Shown: in pieces, positions 49,112-60,631 of the stretch
Layout of the letters: each line of letters opens with the position of its first letter
How positions within the stretch are numbered: position 1 is the first letter of the stretch
DNA from: Acidovorax sp. GBBC 1281
Lineage (GTDB): Bacteria; Pseudomonadota; Gammaproteobacteria; Burkholderiales; Burkholderiaceae_C
Length of the DNA stretch: 64,000 nucleotides
Reading direction: 5' to 3'
NCBI RefSeq assembly: GCF_028473645.1
Contig: NZ_CP097269.1
Coordinates: forward strand, 1,434,001-1,498,000
Translations under genes and position numbers: made by a program
The notes under the pieces: generated by a model
Databases searched by the model: none
What the model saw: only the letters and a program-made list of their open reading frames with translations
What the model was told of the DNA's origin: nothing

Positions 49112-49390
49112 TCAGCGGTGGGTCACCTGCACGTAGATCTCGTTGGGCTTGACCATGCCCAGTTCGTTGCGCGCCTTTTCCTCGACCATGTCCAGGCCTT
49201 CGCGCAGGTCGTGCACTTCGGAGGTGAGGCGTTCGTTGGCCTGGCGCGCCTCGGCATTGGCCTGCTTTTGCGCGGCGATCTTTTCCTTCATTTCCTGCAC
49301 GTGGTGGACGCTGCCGCGGCCGGACCACAGCTGCGCCTGCACCCCCACGAGGAGGAGCAGCAGCACCAGCGGAACGATGCGGGGACTCAT
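49112..49390 (-). CDS. ftsB: Cell division protein FtsB
   Basis: A 92-residue bitopic protein of the divisome FtsQLB complex. One N-terminal helix (IVPLVLLLLLVGVQAQLW) is followed by a periplasmic coiled coil (VQEMKEKIAAQKQANAEARQ) and the family tail VEEKARNELGMVKPNEIYVQ. It lies 96 bp after eno on the same strand, the usual eno-ftsB order of proteobacteria. Confidence 0.95.
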   Translation of the reverse strand: MSPRIVPLVLLLLLVGVQAQLWSGRGSVHHVQEMKEKIAAQKQANAEARQANERLTSEVHDLREGLDMVEEKARNELGMVKPNEIYVQVTHR

Positions 49391-49486
49391 GGCGGTCAGA
49401 TCAGGCGGCAGGAAAGGGATCGGTCACCGCCCGTGGCACGGCCCTCACAGAAGGAGGGAGGACTGTGCCCTGGCGGTGGGTTCAGG

Positions 49487-50773
<1,287 letters not shown>

Positions 50774-50862
50774 TCAGGATTCTCCGGTTGATGATTAATT
50801 CTGGTTCAAAGCGCTGCCCCAACAGCATTGGAGGCGTGCTTCTCATATGGATGGCGTTATCT

Positions 50863-51378
50863 TCAAAGCGATGCAACGGAGCTTAGCAGGTAGGCGGCAG
50901 TCAGAATCACTGCGGGCAGACCCAGTACTAAACCTACAGTGATAACCAAAGCCTGGGGCCAAGCATTCACTCTTTGAATCAATGCAGAAGGGCGAATGGC
51001 CAGCAACGGAATTGAAACAATGGTGCAGACCAGAAAAAGCGTGGAAAACAATCCAACGCGCTCTGAAGTGGTCAGCAGTGTGAAGTTGGAGACAAAGAAT
51101 AAAAACAAAAATACCAGCAGCCAGCAAGTCAATTCGATCGCATGGCGGATATTGATTGATTCGGTAGCAGTATTTTTTTTAAAAAAGCGAAAAAGCAAAA
51201 AAGAGAGGCTCAGTGCCAGTGGTGGCAGTGCAATCAATGAAAATGCTGCGGAAAAACCGCTGAGACTCCCAATGGCGATGTAAGCCACCGGAGTCAGCAG
51301 AAGACCGAGAATAAGGCAGGCACAAGCAAAAGCCGATACCCTATTGTTTTTGAATAAATTATTCGGCAGCGATTTCAT
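50863..51378 (-). CDS. Five-helix membrane protein, candidate immunity partner of the DUF3289-like protein
   Basis: A 171-residue very hydrophobic protein with predicted helices at about 14-36, 42-66, 79-103, 108-128 and 143-165, Lys/Arg-flanked, and no known domain that I recognise. Codon use and base composition differ from the region: GC is visibly lower (A/T-rich codons such as AAT, AAA, TTT), unlike all neighbours. Its ATG lies inside the end of the DUF3289-like gene (20-bp overlap), a layout typical of effector-immunity pairs. The immunity role is inference; a transporter or unknown small membrane protein is possible. Confidence 0.75.
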   Translation of the reverse strand: MKSLPNNLFKNNRVSAFACACLILGLLLTPVAYIAIGSLSGFSAAFSLIALPPLALSLSFLLFRFFKKNTATESINIRHAIELTCWLLVFLFLFFVSNFTLLTTSERVGLFSTLFLVCTIVSIPLLAIRPSALIQRVNAWPQALVITVGLVLGLPAVILTAAYLLSSVASL

Positions 51379-52186
51379 ATTCTTTGACGGTGGCAGCGCG
51401 GGTCACCAACGGGAAATAGCCGAACTGATGCTGAAGCTGCCACCAAGCCGTAATGCCGACCGACGCCGGCGAAGCGATGATCGAATCTGAAGCCGCTCCA
51501 TATTCCCTGAGATCATCGTCGTCCAGGCCAAAGATGTCGTAGAAAACGAAATTCAGGGTCAGCCAGTATTTCTTGGCATTGCTGTCGTAATGGTAGTGGG
51601 TCGCGATGACATAAACGTACTGCACCCCGTTGATCATCAATCCCAGTCCGTTATTGAAATCCCGAGTCGAAAAGACCTTGCTTCCCAAGTTCAAGGCGGG
51701 AACGCCCAGGTTGGTCGGCATGTGGAGCTTCTTGATGTCCCACTGCGCGTTCTTCAGCGATTGATGAAGGCGTACTTGGCCGGTGGTCCGGTTGGGTGAG
51801 TTGGGTGCGGAAACGACCGCATTGCAGAACGAATTGACATTGGGGTGGTTGCCCACTGCCGTATTGAGTCGCTCGTCATCGAAGTACTCGACAGCGGTCC
51901 TGCGGGTGTTCAGGAAATCATCAAACAAACGCCTGGCCATGCCCGTCTTGTCGCCGGCCGCAAAGATACCTAGCAATTTCAGCATCTTGGGGGCTAGGTC
52001 GCTGGGACTGTCTCCCACGCTCTGGCCTCTGGGGGCGCGGAAGCGGCAGCCAGAGGTGATGTCCTGACCATACCGTGGCGGGCTCATCGCCGGAATGTCG
52101 GTGTTGTCAGCAAAAGCGTGCTGAGGCGTCAGGTAATTGTCTTTCGCGATAGCGACCACCATGGGTGGATGAAGCGCGACCTTCAA
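51359..52186 (-). CDS. DUF3289-like protein, candidate secreted effector
   Basis: A 275-residue protein with no signal peptide or membrane helix. The C-terminal third resembles DUF3289 as I know the family: FNNGLGLMINGVQYVYVIA (177-195), then THYHYDSNAKKYWLTLNFVF (196-215), YDIFGLDDDDL (216-226) and FGYFPLVTRAATVK (255-268). An acidic, helix-rich middle (LFDDFLNTRRTAVEYFDDE) fits the same family. The start is TTG at 52186 with GGAAGG eight bases before; an ATG at 52162 would lack a good site. It starts 1 bp after the DUF1330 stop and overlaps the membrane protein gene. I infer a bacteriocin- or T6SS-type effector; no delivery genes are in the window. Confidence 0.65.
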   Translation of the reverse strand: MKVALHPPMVVAIAKDNYLTPQHAFADNTDIPAMSPPRYGQDITSGCRFRAPRGQSVGDSPSDLAPKMLKLLGIFAAGDKTGMARRLFDDFLNTRRTAVEYFDDERLNTAVGNHPNVNSFCNAVVSAPNSPNRTTGQVRLHQSLKNAQWDIKKLHMPTNLGVPALNLGSKVFSTRDFNNGLGLMINGVQYVYVIATHYHYDSNAKKYWLTLNFVFYDIFGLDDDDLREYGAASDSIIASPASVGITAWWQLQHQFGYFPLVTRAATVKEYEIAAE

Positions 52187-52187
52187 T

Positions 52188-52478
52188 TCACACGCCTTCC
52201 ACGCACACCATGCGCATGACGGCCGCGCCTTCGCGGGCCGCCTTGGCCTTCTGGTACTCGGGCGTGTCGTAGAACGCGCGGGCCGCCTCGAAGCTCGGGA
52301 ACTTCAGCAGCACGGTGCGGCCGGGGTTCCAGTCGCCTTCGAGCACCTCGACCTTGCCGCCGCGGATGCAGACCTCGGCGCCATGCACCTGCATGGCGTG
52401 GGTGCTCCACTTCTTGTACTCCTCGTACTGCGTCGGGTTGGTGACGGTGACGGATGCGATGACGTAACCACTGCTCAT
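52188..52478 (-). CDS. DUF1330 family protein
   Basis: A 96-residue ferredoxin-like dimeric alpha/beta-barrel protein of unknown function. Family features are YVIASVTVTNPTQYEEYKKW, GAEVCIRGGKVEVLEGDW and KFPSFEAARAFYDTPEYQKA. It starts 3 bp after the kdsA stop, so it is translationally linked to kdsA. The next gene downstream is the DUF3289-like gene, 1 bp after its stop. In related genomes I expect eno to follow more closely, which cannot be checked here. Confidence 0.9.
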   Translation of the reverse strand: MSSGYVIASVTVTNPTQYEEYKKWSTHAMQVHGAEVCIRGGKVEVLEGDWNPGRTVLLKFPSFEAARAFYDTPEYQKAKAAREGAAVMRMVCVEGV

Positions 52479-52481
52479 GGC

Positions 52482-53339
52482 TCAGGCTCCAAAGTTGTTT
52501 TCGAGGAATCCGTTGCGCTTGGTGATGGTGTCCAGCGCCACCAGCGTTTCCAGCAGCGCCTTCATGTGCTTGAGCGGCACGGCGTTGGGGCCGTCCGACA
52601 GGGCCTTGGCCGGGTCGGGGTGCGTTTCCATGAAGAGGCCCGCCACGCCCACGGCGACGGCGGCGCGGGCCAGCACCGGGACCATCTCACGCTGGCCGCC
52701 GCTGCTCGTGCCCTGGCCGCCCGGCAACTGCACCGAGTGGGTGGCGTCGAACACGACCGGCGCCCCGGTCTCGCGCATGATGGCCAGGCCGCGCATGTCG
52801 GACACGAGGTTGTTGTAGCCGAAGCTCGCACCCCGCTCGCAGGCCATGAAGCTGTCCTCGGGCAGGCCAGCCTCCAGCGCGGCGGCGCGGGCCTTGTCGA
52901 TCACGTTCTTCATGTCGTGCGGCGCGAGGAACTGGCCCTTCTTGATGTTCACCGGCTTGCCCGACTGCGCCACCGCGCGGATGAAGTCGGTCTGGCGGCA
53001 CAGGAAGGCGGGCGTCTGCAGCACATCGACCACCTTGGCGGCCTCGGTGATGTCGTCCTCGGTGTGCACGTCGGTCAGCACGGGCACGTCCAGGTCGCGC
53101 CGGATCTTGGCCAGGATCTCCAGGCCCTTCTCGCGGCCGGGGCCGCGAAAGCTGGTGCCCGACGACCGGTTGGCCTTGTCGAAGCTGCTCTTGAAGATGA
53201 ACGGAATGCCCAGCGCCGCCGCCGTCTCCTTGAGCTGGCCGGCCACGTCCATCTGCAGTTGCTCGGACTCGATCACGCAGGGGCCCGCGATGAGGAAGAA
53301 GCGGTGTTCCAGGCCGACGTCGAAGCCGCAGAGTTTCAT
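52482..53339 (-). CDS. kdsA: 3-deoxy-D-manno-octulosonate 8-phosphate synthase
   Basis: Makes KDO-8-phosphate from phosphoenolpyruvate and arabinose 5-phosphate for lipopolysaccharide. It is 285 residues, full length: [70 protein letters not shown], and [20 protein letters not shown]. The early Cys of GPCVIES is a metal ligand in the metal-dependent class. It is 45 bp after pyrG; the usual pyrG-kdsA order. Confidence 0.97.
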   Translation of the reverse strand: MKLCGFDVGLEHRFFLIAGPCVIESEQLQMDVAGQLKETAAALGIPFIFKSSFDKANRSSGTSFRGPGREKGLEILAKIRRDLDVPVLTDVHTEDDITEAAKVVDVLQTPAFLCRQTDFIRAVAQSGKPVNIKKGQFLAPHDMKNVIDKARAAALEAGLPEDSFMACERGASFGYNNLVSDMRGLAIMRETGAPVVFDATHSVQLPGGQGTSSGGQREMVPVLARAAVAVGVAGLFMETHPDPAKALSDGPNAVPLKHMKALLETLVALDTITKRNGFLENNFGA

Positions 53340-53384
53340 GGCAGGGGTTCTTTCTTTTCTCGTCGTTGCTTCGGAAGAAGGCTT

Positions 53385-55087
<1,703 letters not shown>

Positions 55088-55156
55088 GAGGGCGGCCATC
55101 GGCCGCCCGGCCGGCGCCCGCTCCGACCCCGCGCCCCGTCTGCTAAATTGCGCGCC

Positions 55157-56377
55157 ATGAACGAGCTCGCCGGCAAACACATTCTCCTGGGACTCTCCGG
55201 CGGCATCGCCTGCTACAAATCGGCGGAATTCGCCCGATTGCTGATCAAGGCCGGGGCCTCCGTGCAGGTCGTGATGACCGAGGCGGCCGCGCAGTTCATG
55301 ACCCCCGTCACGATGCAGGCGCTGACGGGGCGCACGGTGTACCACTCGCAGTGGGACGCGCGCGAGCCCAACAACATGCCGCACATCAACCTGGGCCGCG
55401 AGGCCGACGCGATCGTCATTGCGCCGTGCAGCGCGGACTTCATCGCGCGTCTGGCGCAGGGGCGGTCCGACGAACTGCTGAGCCTGACCTGCCTGGCCCG
55501 GCCCATCGACCGCGTGCCGCTGCTGCTCGCCCCCGCCATGAACCGCGAGATGTGGGCGCACCCGGCCACGCAGCGCAACCTGGCGCAGGTCGCGCGCGAC
55601 GGCGCCGTGGTGCTGGCCGTGGGCAACGGCGACCAGGCCTGCGGCGAGACCGGTGACGGCCGCATGCTGGAGCCGGCCGAACTGCTGGAAGAACTGACGG
55701 CGTTCTTCGCGCCCAAGGTACTGGTCGGCCAGCATGTGCTGGTGACGGCGGGCCCCACGTTCGAGGCCATCGACCCGGTGCGCGGCATCACCAACCGCTC
55801 CAGCGGCAAGATGGGCTTTTCCATCGCCCGCGCCGCGCGAGAGGCCGGCGCGCAAGTCACGTTGGTGGCGGGGCCGGTGCACCTGCCCACACCGCGCGGC
55901 GTGCGCCGAGTGGACGTGCAATCGGCACAAAACATGCTCGATGCCGTAGTGGAATATGCCTCGAATGCTACTGTTTTTGTAGCAACCGCTGCCGTGGCCG
56001 ACTGGCGCCCCGCGCAGGCGGCCCGCCACAAGATCAAGAAGGACGGTTCCGGCGAGGTGCCTGCGCTGGCGTTCGTGGAGAACACGGACATCCTGGCCCA
56101 GGTGGCGAAATCCGAGCGCGCCCGTGCGGGGCAACTGTTCTGCGTCGGCTTTGCGGCGGAGAGCGAAGACCTGCTGCGCCACGCCAGCGCCAAGCGCGAG
56201 CGCAAGGGCGTGCCGCTGCTGGTGGGCAACATCGGCCCGGCCACCTTCGGGCAGGACGACAACGCGCTGCTGCTGATCGATGCCCAGGGGCACCGCGAGC
56301 TGCCGCGCGCCTCCAAGCGCGAGCTCGCCCGCCAGTTGGTGGCCGAGATCGCCCGGCGCATCGCGGGCGCCGCCTGA
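55157..56377 (+). CDS. coaBC: Phosphopantothenoylcysteine decarboxylase / phosphopantothenate-cysteine ligase
   Basis: Bifunctional enzyme of coenzyme A synthesis, 406 residues from the ATG at 55157. The N-terminal flavodoxin-like CoaC domain has [17 protein letters not shown], the PxMNxxMW motif as PAMNREMW, and [13 protein letters not shown]. The C-terminal CoaB domain shows [27 protein letters not shown] and the late [16 protein letters not shown] and [10 protein letters not shown] perfect AT-rich inverted repeat (55967-55983) is read in frame as NATVFVATA within the conserved ATAAVADW region. Confidence 0.96.
   Translation: MNELAGKHILLGLSGGIACYKSAEFARLLIKAGASVQVVMTEAAAQFMTPVTMQALTGRTVYHSQWDAREPNNMPHINLGREADAIVIAPCSADFIARLAQGRSDELLSLTCLARPIDRVPLLLAPAMNREMWAHPATQRNLAQVARDGAVVLAVGNGDQACGETGDGRMLEPAELLEELTAFFAPKVLVGQHVLVTAGPTFEAIDPVRGITNRSSGKMGFSIARAAREAGAQVTLVAGPVHLPTPRGVRRVDVQSAQNMLDAVVEYASNATVFVATAAVADWRPAQAARHKIKKDGSGEVPALAFVENTDILAQVAKSERARAGQLFCVGFAAESEDLLRHASAKRERKGVPLLVGNIGPATFGQDDNALLLIDAQGHRELPRASKRELARQLVAEIARRIAGAA
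55967..55983. repeat. 17-bp inverted repeat GCTAC-N7-GTAGC inside coaBC
   Basis: Perfect arms in a variant of the GCTAT/ATAGC type (compensating changes in both arms) and the same 5-7-5 layout. The flank atatgcctcgaat matches the copy at 48641. Confidence 0.7.
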
Positions 56378-56399
56378 CATTCCGTCCGAGACATCCCCC

Positions 56400-56906
56400 G
56401 TGCAGCATCCCTTGCGCCCCGAATGGGACACGCCGCCCAACGGCGATTTCGCGAGCTACGTCGAGCGGCTCAGCCGCATGCAGCATCCGGCCCATTCGTT
56501 GGCGCCCGGTGAGGAGCCTGGCCACTACGGCGCCCGCCCGACTGTCGTCGGTACGGCAGCGAAAGGCGCAGCCGTGAAGGCGCCCGTCCGCGATGCGGTG
56601 ACGCGTCCGGCCTCTCTGGCGATGCCGGGCGCCCAAGGGCTCCGGCTGTTGCGCCTGGCACGGGCGGTGCTGCTCCTGCTGGTGATGGCGAAAGCGGTGG
56701 CGTGGCTGGCTTTCGCCTGGGGTTCACTGTTCGGCGTCGTCTCGCTCGGCCTGCTGTGGTGGGGCCTGGGCGCGGCAGGGCGCCTGCTGTCCAGCGGCCT
56801 GCCATCATCGCCCGGCACCGACCGCGCCGCAGCGCTGCAAACCGTGCTCGAGGCGCTGCGCCACGCGGCGCGCCAGCCCCCGAATTCCCGTTTTCCCAAG
56901 AAGTGA
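56400..56906 (+). CDS. Small membrane protein of unknown function
   Basis: A 168-residue protein from the GTG at 56400 ([20 protein letters not shown]). The N-terminal half (to about residue 78) is soluble and Pro/Ala-rich. Two hydrophobic helices follow at about 84-106 ([20 protein letters not shown]) and 109-130 ([20 protein letters not shown]), then a Ser/Arg-rich tail. It follows the coaBC stop by 22 bp and precedes dut by 9 bp, so it is in that operon. No family recognised. Confidence 0.7.
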   Translation: MQHPLRPEWDTPPNGDFASYVERLSRMQHPAHSLAPGEEPGHYGARPTVVGTAAKGAAVKAPVRDAVTRPASLAMPGAQGLRLLRLARAVLLLLVMAKAVAWLAFAWGSLFGVVSLGLLWWGLGAAGRLLSSGLPSSPGTDRAAALQTVLEALRHAARQPPNSRFPKK

Positions 56907-56915
56907 ATTGAACCT

Positions 56916-57362
56916 GTGAAGATCGACGTCAAGATTCTCGACCCCCGCATGGCAGCGCAACTGCCTTCCTACGCCACGCCGGGCAGCGCCGGCCTCGACC
57001 TGCGTGCCTGCCTGGACGAGCCGCTCACGCTGCAGCCCAACGCCTGGCAACTGGTGCCCACCGGGATCGCCATCTATCTGAAGGACCCCGGGTATGCCGC
57101 ACTGATCCTTCCGCGCTCGGGCCTGGGGCACAAGCATGGCATCGTGCTGGGCAATCTGGTGGGGCTGATCGACAGCGACTACCAGGGCCAGCTCATGGTC
57201 AGTGCCTGGAACCGCAGCGACACGGCGTTCACCCTGGAGCCCATGGAGCGGCTGGCCCAACTGGTCATCGTGCCTGTGGTGCAGGCGCAGTTCAACGTGG
57301 TCAGCGACTTTCCCGCCACGCAGCGCGGCGAAGGCGGCTACGGCTCGACGGGCCAGGCCTGA
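56916..57362 (+). CDS. dut: dUTP diphosphatase
   Basis: Hydrolyses dUTP to dUMP and pyrophosphate, keeping uracil out of DNA. It is 148 residues starting at GTG ([12 protein letters not shown]). The five trimeric dUTPase motifs are present: [44 protein letters not shown] and [10 protein letters not shown]. It lies in the coaBC operon, the usual neighbour of dut in proteobacteria. Confidence 0.97.
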   Translation: MKIDVKILDPRMAAQLPSYATPGSAGLDLRACLDEPLTLQPNAWQLVPTGIAIYLKDPGYAALILPRSGLGHKHGIVLGNLVGLIDSDYQGQLMVSAWNRSDTAFTLEPMERLAQLVIVPVVQAQFNVVSDFPATQRGEGGYGSTGQA

Positions 57363-57540
57363 TCGGTCTGAAAGGCCCTCCATTTCGGTCGTTTGTAGGC
57401 CGGCGCCGACATGGCTGCCGGTATCTGTCTTGCCTGCCGGGCCGCGATTGCCCGTCGGGATCCGGGGTGGGCTGCATGGTGCAATCCGCTTCACGTCAAA
57501 GGCTTTGAAGGCCTGCGCATCGCTCTGAAGGAGAACTCTC

Positions 57541-58053
57541 ATGTCCCGTTTCATCCGCTCCGCCACCCTGGCAGGTTCCGTCGCCCTGGTGACCCTGCTC
57601 TCGGCTTGCGCCCAGCAACCGCGCTATTCCAACAACTACCCCGCCCAGCCCCAGCCGGGCTATTCCTCCTATCCCGCTGCGCAGAACCAGAACCAGAACG
57701 GCACCGAGTTCGGCGTGGTCTCCAACATCGAAACCCTGCACGCGCGCAACCGCGGCACCAGCGGCGCGGGTGCCGTGCTGGGCGCGGTGGCCGGCGGCGT
57801 TCTGGGCAACCAGGTGGGCAAGGGCAGCGGCCGTGCCGCAGCCACCGTGCTGGGTGCCGTGGGCGGCGGTGTGGTGGGTAACCAGATCGAAGGCCGCACC
57901 GGCAACAACAACAACGACGGCCAGGCCGAGGGCTACCGCCTGACGATCCAGCTGGATCAGGGCGGCCAGCGCGTCTATGACGTGACCACGCCAGGCGACC
58001 TGCGCACCGGCGACCGCGTGCGCCTGTATGGCGGCCAGATCTCGCGCATCTGA
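57541..58053 (+). CDS. Glycine-zipper outer-membrane lipoprotein (SlyB/Pcp-like)
   Basis: A 170-residue lipoprotein: signal MSRFIRSATLAGSVALVTLL and lipobox LSAC. The Gln/Asn/Tyr-rich spacer (about 23-60) precedes a glycine-zipper hairpin (AGAVLGAVAGGVLGNQVGKG and TVLGAVGGGVVGNQIEGRTG). The C-terminal small domain reads YRLTIQLDQGGQRVYDVTTPGDLRTGDRVRLYGGQI, a form shared with SlyB/PCP-type outer-membrane proteins. A good ribosome site (gaaggagaac) precedes the ATG. It is its own transcript with a double hairpin following. Confidence 0.9.
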   Translation: MSRFIRSATLAGSVALVTLLSACAQQPRYSNNYPAQPQPGYSSYPAAQNQNQNGTEFGVVSNIETLHARNRGTSGAGAVLGAVAGGVLGNQVGKGSGRAAATVLGAVGGGVVGNQIEGRTGNNNNDGQAEGYRLTIQLDQGGQRVYDVTTPGDLRTGDRVRLYGGQISRI

Positions 58054-58070
58054 CCTCCCATGGTCTCGTT

Positions 58071-58094
58071 GCCTGCCGCGCACGCGCGGCAGGC
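58071..58094 (+). terminator. GC-rich hairpin, first part of a double terminator
   Basis: GCCTGCCGCG and CGCGGCAGGC around CACG, 18 bp after the lipoprotein stop. No T-run follows, so it probably assists the next hairpin. Confidence 0.55.
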
Positions 58095-58096
58095 AC

Positions 58097-58136
58097 CCCA
58101 TGCAAAACGGGCCCCTCGGGGCCCGTTTTGCATGGG
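58097..58136. terminator. Bidirectional terminator, perfect 19-bp arms
   Basis: CCCATGCAAAACGGGCCCC and its exact complement around a 2-bp loop. The stem flanked by AAAA and TTTT works in both directions, between the converging lipoprotein and FKBP genes. Confidence 0.88.
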
Positions 58137-58148
58137 TCGATGAATCGG

Positions 58149-58673
58149 TCAGTGAAGGGTGGGTGCGTCCGCCGCGGGCGGCTGGATGCGGAAGAAGCCG
58201 GTGCCGGCCGAGCCGCGGCCGATCTCTTCCTCGGTGGCCTCGCGCACGCTTTGCACGGTGAGGTGCAGGCGCAGCGCGATGCCGGCCAGCGGGTGGTTGC
58301 CGTCGAGCACGATGTGCTCCGGGTAGATCTGTGCCACGGTGTACAGCACGTCGCGCGGGGCTGCGGGGTTGGTGCCCTGCGGCAGCGCGCTGCCTTCGAC
58401 CGTCATGCCTTCTTCCAGATCGGCGGGAAAGAGGTTGCGCGGTTCGAGGAACAGCAGCTGGTCCTGGTAGTCGCCGAAGGCTTCCTCAGGCTCCAGGTGC
58501 AGCGACAGCGACGTGCCCGCGGCATGGCCTTGCAGGGCCTCTTCGATGCGCGCGAGCAGATCGTCGCCGCCGACGAGAAATTCGACCGGCTCATCGAGCA
58601 CGTCCAGCTCCTCGCCCAGGGTGTCTTTCAGGATCCAGGTCAAAGCGACCACACATTGTTGGTTGATTTCCAT
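58149..58673 (-). CDS. FKBP-type peptidyl-prolyl isomerase (SlyD-like)
   Basis: A 174-residue cytoplasmic isomerase/chaperone, starting at the ATG at 58673 (MEINQQCVVALTWILKD). Fold marks are GEELDVLDEPVEFLVGGDDL, an insert-in-flap region with LHLEPEEAFGDYQDQLLFLE, and VLDGNHPLAGIALRLHLTV. It lacks the His-rich metal tail of E. coli SlyD and ends FFRIQPPAADAPTLH. It is divergent from the RoxA gene with a 52-bp gap. Confidence 0.9.
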   Translation of the reverse strand: MEINQQCVVALTWILKDTLGEELDVLDEPVEFLVGGDDLLARIEEALQGHAAGTSLSLHLEPEEAFGDYQDQLLFLEPRNLFPADLEEGMTVEGSALPQGTNPAAPRDVLYTVAQIYPEHIVLDGNHPLAGIALRLHLTVQSVREATEEEIGRGSAGTGFFRIQPPAADAPTLH

Positions 58674-58725
58674 AGGAGAATTGTCGCAGTTCGACCCTCG
58701 TCCGCGCACGCGGCATCAATTCCCC

Positions 58726-59859
58726 ATGGATGTTCAACAACCTCTGGCGCTGCTGGGCGGGCTCACGCCGGCGCAGTTCATGCGCCGCCACTGGCAGAAA
58801 AAGCCCTTGCTGGTTCGCCAGGCCATTGCCGCGTTCGACCCGCCGGTGCAACGTGCCGAATTGTTCGCGCTCGCCGCGCAAGAGGGCGTTGAATCGCGCC
58901 TCGTGCAGCACAAGGCCGGCGCGTGGAAGCTGCGCCACGGCCCTTTCTCGCGCCGTTCTCTGCCCCCGCTCACCACGCGCGAGTGGACGCTGCTGGTGCA
59001 GGGCGTCGATCTGCATGACGACGCGGTGCATGCGCTGATGGAGCAGTTTTGCTTCGTGCCGCGCGCGCGGCTCGACGACTTGATGATCAGCTATGCCTCC
59101 GATGGCGGCGGCGTCGGACCGCATTTCGACAGCTACGACGTCTTCCTGCTCCAGGCCCAGGGGCGCCGGCGCTGGCGCATCGGCCGGCAGAAGGACCTCA
59201 CGCTGCGCGAGGGCATTCCGCTCAAGGTGCTGGCGCAGTTCGAGCCCGAGCAGGAGTTCGTGCTCGAGCCCGGGGACATGCTGTACCTGCCGCCGCGCTA
59301 TGCGCACGATGGCATCGCCGAAGGCGAATGCATGACCTACTCCATCGGGTTCCGCTCCCCCGCCCGCAACGGGATCGCGCAGGAGCTGCTGTCGCGCCTG
59401 GCCGACGATGCCGCCGATGACGATGCTCCACCCCAGCTGTACCGTGATCCGTCGCAGGCCGCGGTGGCGCAGACTGGCGAGATTCCCCCGGCGCTGCAGG
59501 CCTTTGCCCGCCAGGCGCTGGAGCGGGCACTGTCCGAGCCGCTGGCCCTGGAGCGCGCCCTGGGCGAGAGCCTGACCGAGCCCAAGCCCAACGTGTGGTT
59601 CGAGCCCGGGGCGGTGGGGGGGCTGCTGGAGGGCGTTCAACTGGACCGCCGCACCCGCATGGTGTATGACGCGCGCCATGTGTTCATCAACGGCGACAGC
59701 TACCTGGCGGCAGGCCGCGATGCCACCCTCATGCGCCGGCTGGCCGATGAGCGCGTGCTGCGCCCCCGCGATCTCGCGCGCGCCAGCGATGATGCGCTGG
59801 AGCTGCTGTCGTCCTGGTGCGAAACGGGTTGGGCGCACGCCTGGTCGCCGCCCGATTGA
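58726..59859 (+). CDS. roxA: JmjC-type ribosomal protein L16 arginine hydroxylase (RoxA/YcfD)
   Basis: 2-oxoglutarate- and Fe(II)-dependent oxygenase that hydroxylates an Arg of ribosomal protein uL16. It is 377 residues from the ATG at 58726. The JmjC domain has the iron triad GPHFDSYDVFLLQ (His, Asp) and YLPPRYAHDG (His), with LGGLTPAQFMRRHWQKKPLLVRQA at the front. The C-terminal winged-helix tail (ADERVLRPRDLA) is family-typical. Function is assigned from this family; the target was not tested here. Confidence 0.9.
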   Translation: MDVQQPLALLGGLTPAQFMRRHWQKKPLLVRQAIAAFDPPVQRAELFALAAQEGVESRLVQHKAGAWKLRHGPFSRRSLPPLTTREWTLLVQGVDLHDDAVHALMEQFCFVPRARLDDLMISYASDGGGVGPHFDSYDVFLLQAQGRRRWRIGRQKDLTLREGIPLKVLAQFEPEQEFVLEPGDMLYLPPRYAHDGIAEGECMTYSIGFRSPARNGIAQELLSRLADDAADDDAPPQLYRDPSQAAVAQTGEIPPALQAFARQALERALSEPLALERALGESLTEPKPNVWFEPGAVGGLLEGVQLDRRTRMVYDARHVFINGDSYLAAGRDATLMRRLADERVLRPRDLARASDDALELLSSWCETGWAHAWSPPD

Positions 59860-59905
59860 TGGAACGTTGAACGCGCAAAGGCGCAGTCACCCCGAGGAGC
59901 CACCG

Positions 59906-60427
59906 ATGTCCGATGCATTCCCCCGCCCTTCCGAGTCGGCCGCTGCACTGCCCGCCGGGCGTTTCAATGGACGGGAGGACTTTCGCCAGTGGGTGCGCGA
60001 CGGGCTGGCCTGCGCGGCCCGGGAGGGCTGGAACGAGATCGTGCTGAGCGACTTCGACTTTCACGACTGGCCGCTTGGCGAGCGCGAGGTGATCGATTCG
60101 CTGCAGTCCTGGGCGCGCCGCGGGCGCCGCCTCACGGTGCTGGCCGGAACGTACGACGAAATGGTGCGGCGCCATGCGCGCTTCGTACAGTGGCGCGGCG
60201 TGTGGGACCATGTGATCGAATGCCGCCGCGCACCCACGGCGGACCGCCTGGAACTGCCCAGCGTGCTCTGGTCCGATGCCTGGGTGCTGCAACGGCTGGA
60301 CCCCGAGCGCTGTGCCGGCGTGGCCGGCCGCGAGCCCGAGCGACGCCTGCTGGCGCGCGAGGCCCTCAACGAATGGCTGCTGCGCAAGAGTTCGCCGGGG
60401 TTTCCAGCGACCACGCTGGGGCTGTGA
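59906..60427 (+). CDS. Conserved-looking cytoplasmic protein of unknown function
   Basis: A 173-residue soluble protein, ATG preceded by cgaggagccacc. I do not recognise a named domain. Visible segments: WNEIVLSDFDFHDWPLGERE, VIDSLQSWARRGRRLTVLAGTYDEMVRRH and LPSVLWSDAWVLQRLDPERC. The Asp-x-Asp-x-His stretch and the alternating helix/strand pattern suggest an alpha/beta fold of phospholipase-D-like or HAD-like type, but no catalytic set is clear. It follows roxA by 46 bp, likely the same transcript. Confidence 0.75.
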   Translation: MSDAFPRPSESAAALPAGRFNGREDFRQWVRDGLACAAREGWNEIVLSDFDFHDWPLGEREVIDSLQSWARRGRRLTVLAGTYDEMVRRHARFVQWRGVWDHVIECRRAPTADRLELPSVLWSDAWVLQRLDPERCAGVAGREPERRLLAREALNEWLLRKSSPGFPATTLGL

Positions 60428-60508
60428 ATAATGCGCTCCCCATTTTGCGATTTACCGAAGAGAAACAAAACGTCCCGTCGGTGTTAGTCTGTATTGACGG
60501 AATCTCCC

Positions 60509-60514
60509 TATAAT
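60509..60514 (+). promoter_or_regulatory. -10 element of the small lipoprotein gene
   Basis: TATAAT in the context cccTATAATttgcgg, with start expected near 60521, giving a leader of about 110 nt. A TTGACG lies upstream at 60494-60499 but only nine bases away, too near to act as its -35. The leader holds a hairpin ggcgc-ccctga-gcgcc. Confidence 0.65.
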
Positions 60515-60631
60515 TTGCGGTTGAAGTAAAAAAAGGCGCCCCTGAGCGCCAAGCACCGCCAAAGAGCACGCTGCAAGAGGGCGCCAATGGCGGCAATTCC
60601 AATATCCGTCTGTCCAATAGGAAAAACTGAA

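Noticed and set aside
60494..60514. TTGACG/TATAAT as a standard promoter pair
   Set aside because: Spacing is only nine bases, too short for sigma-70; only the -10 is kept.
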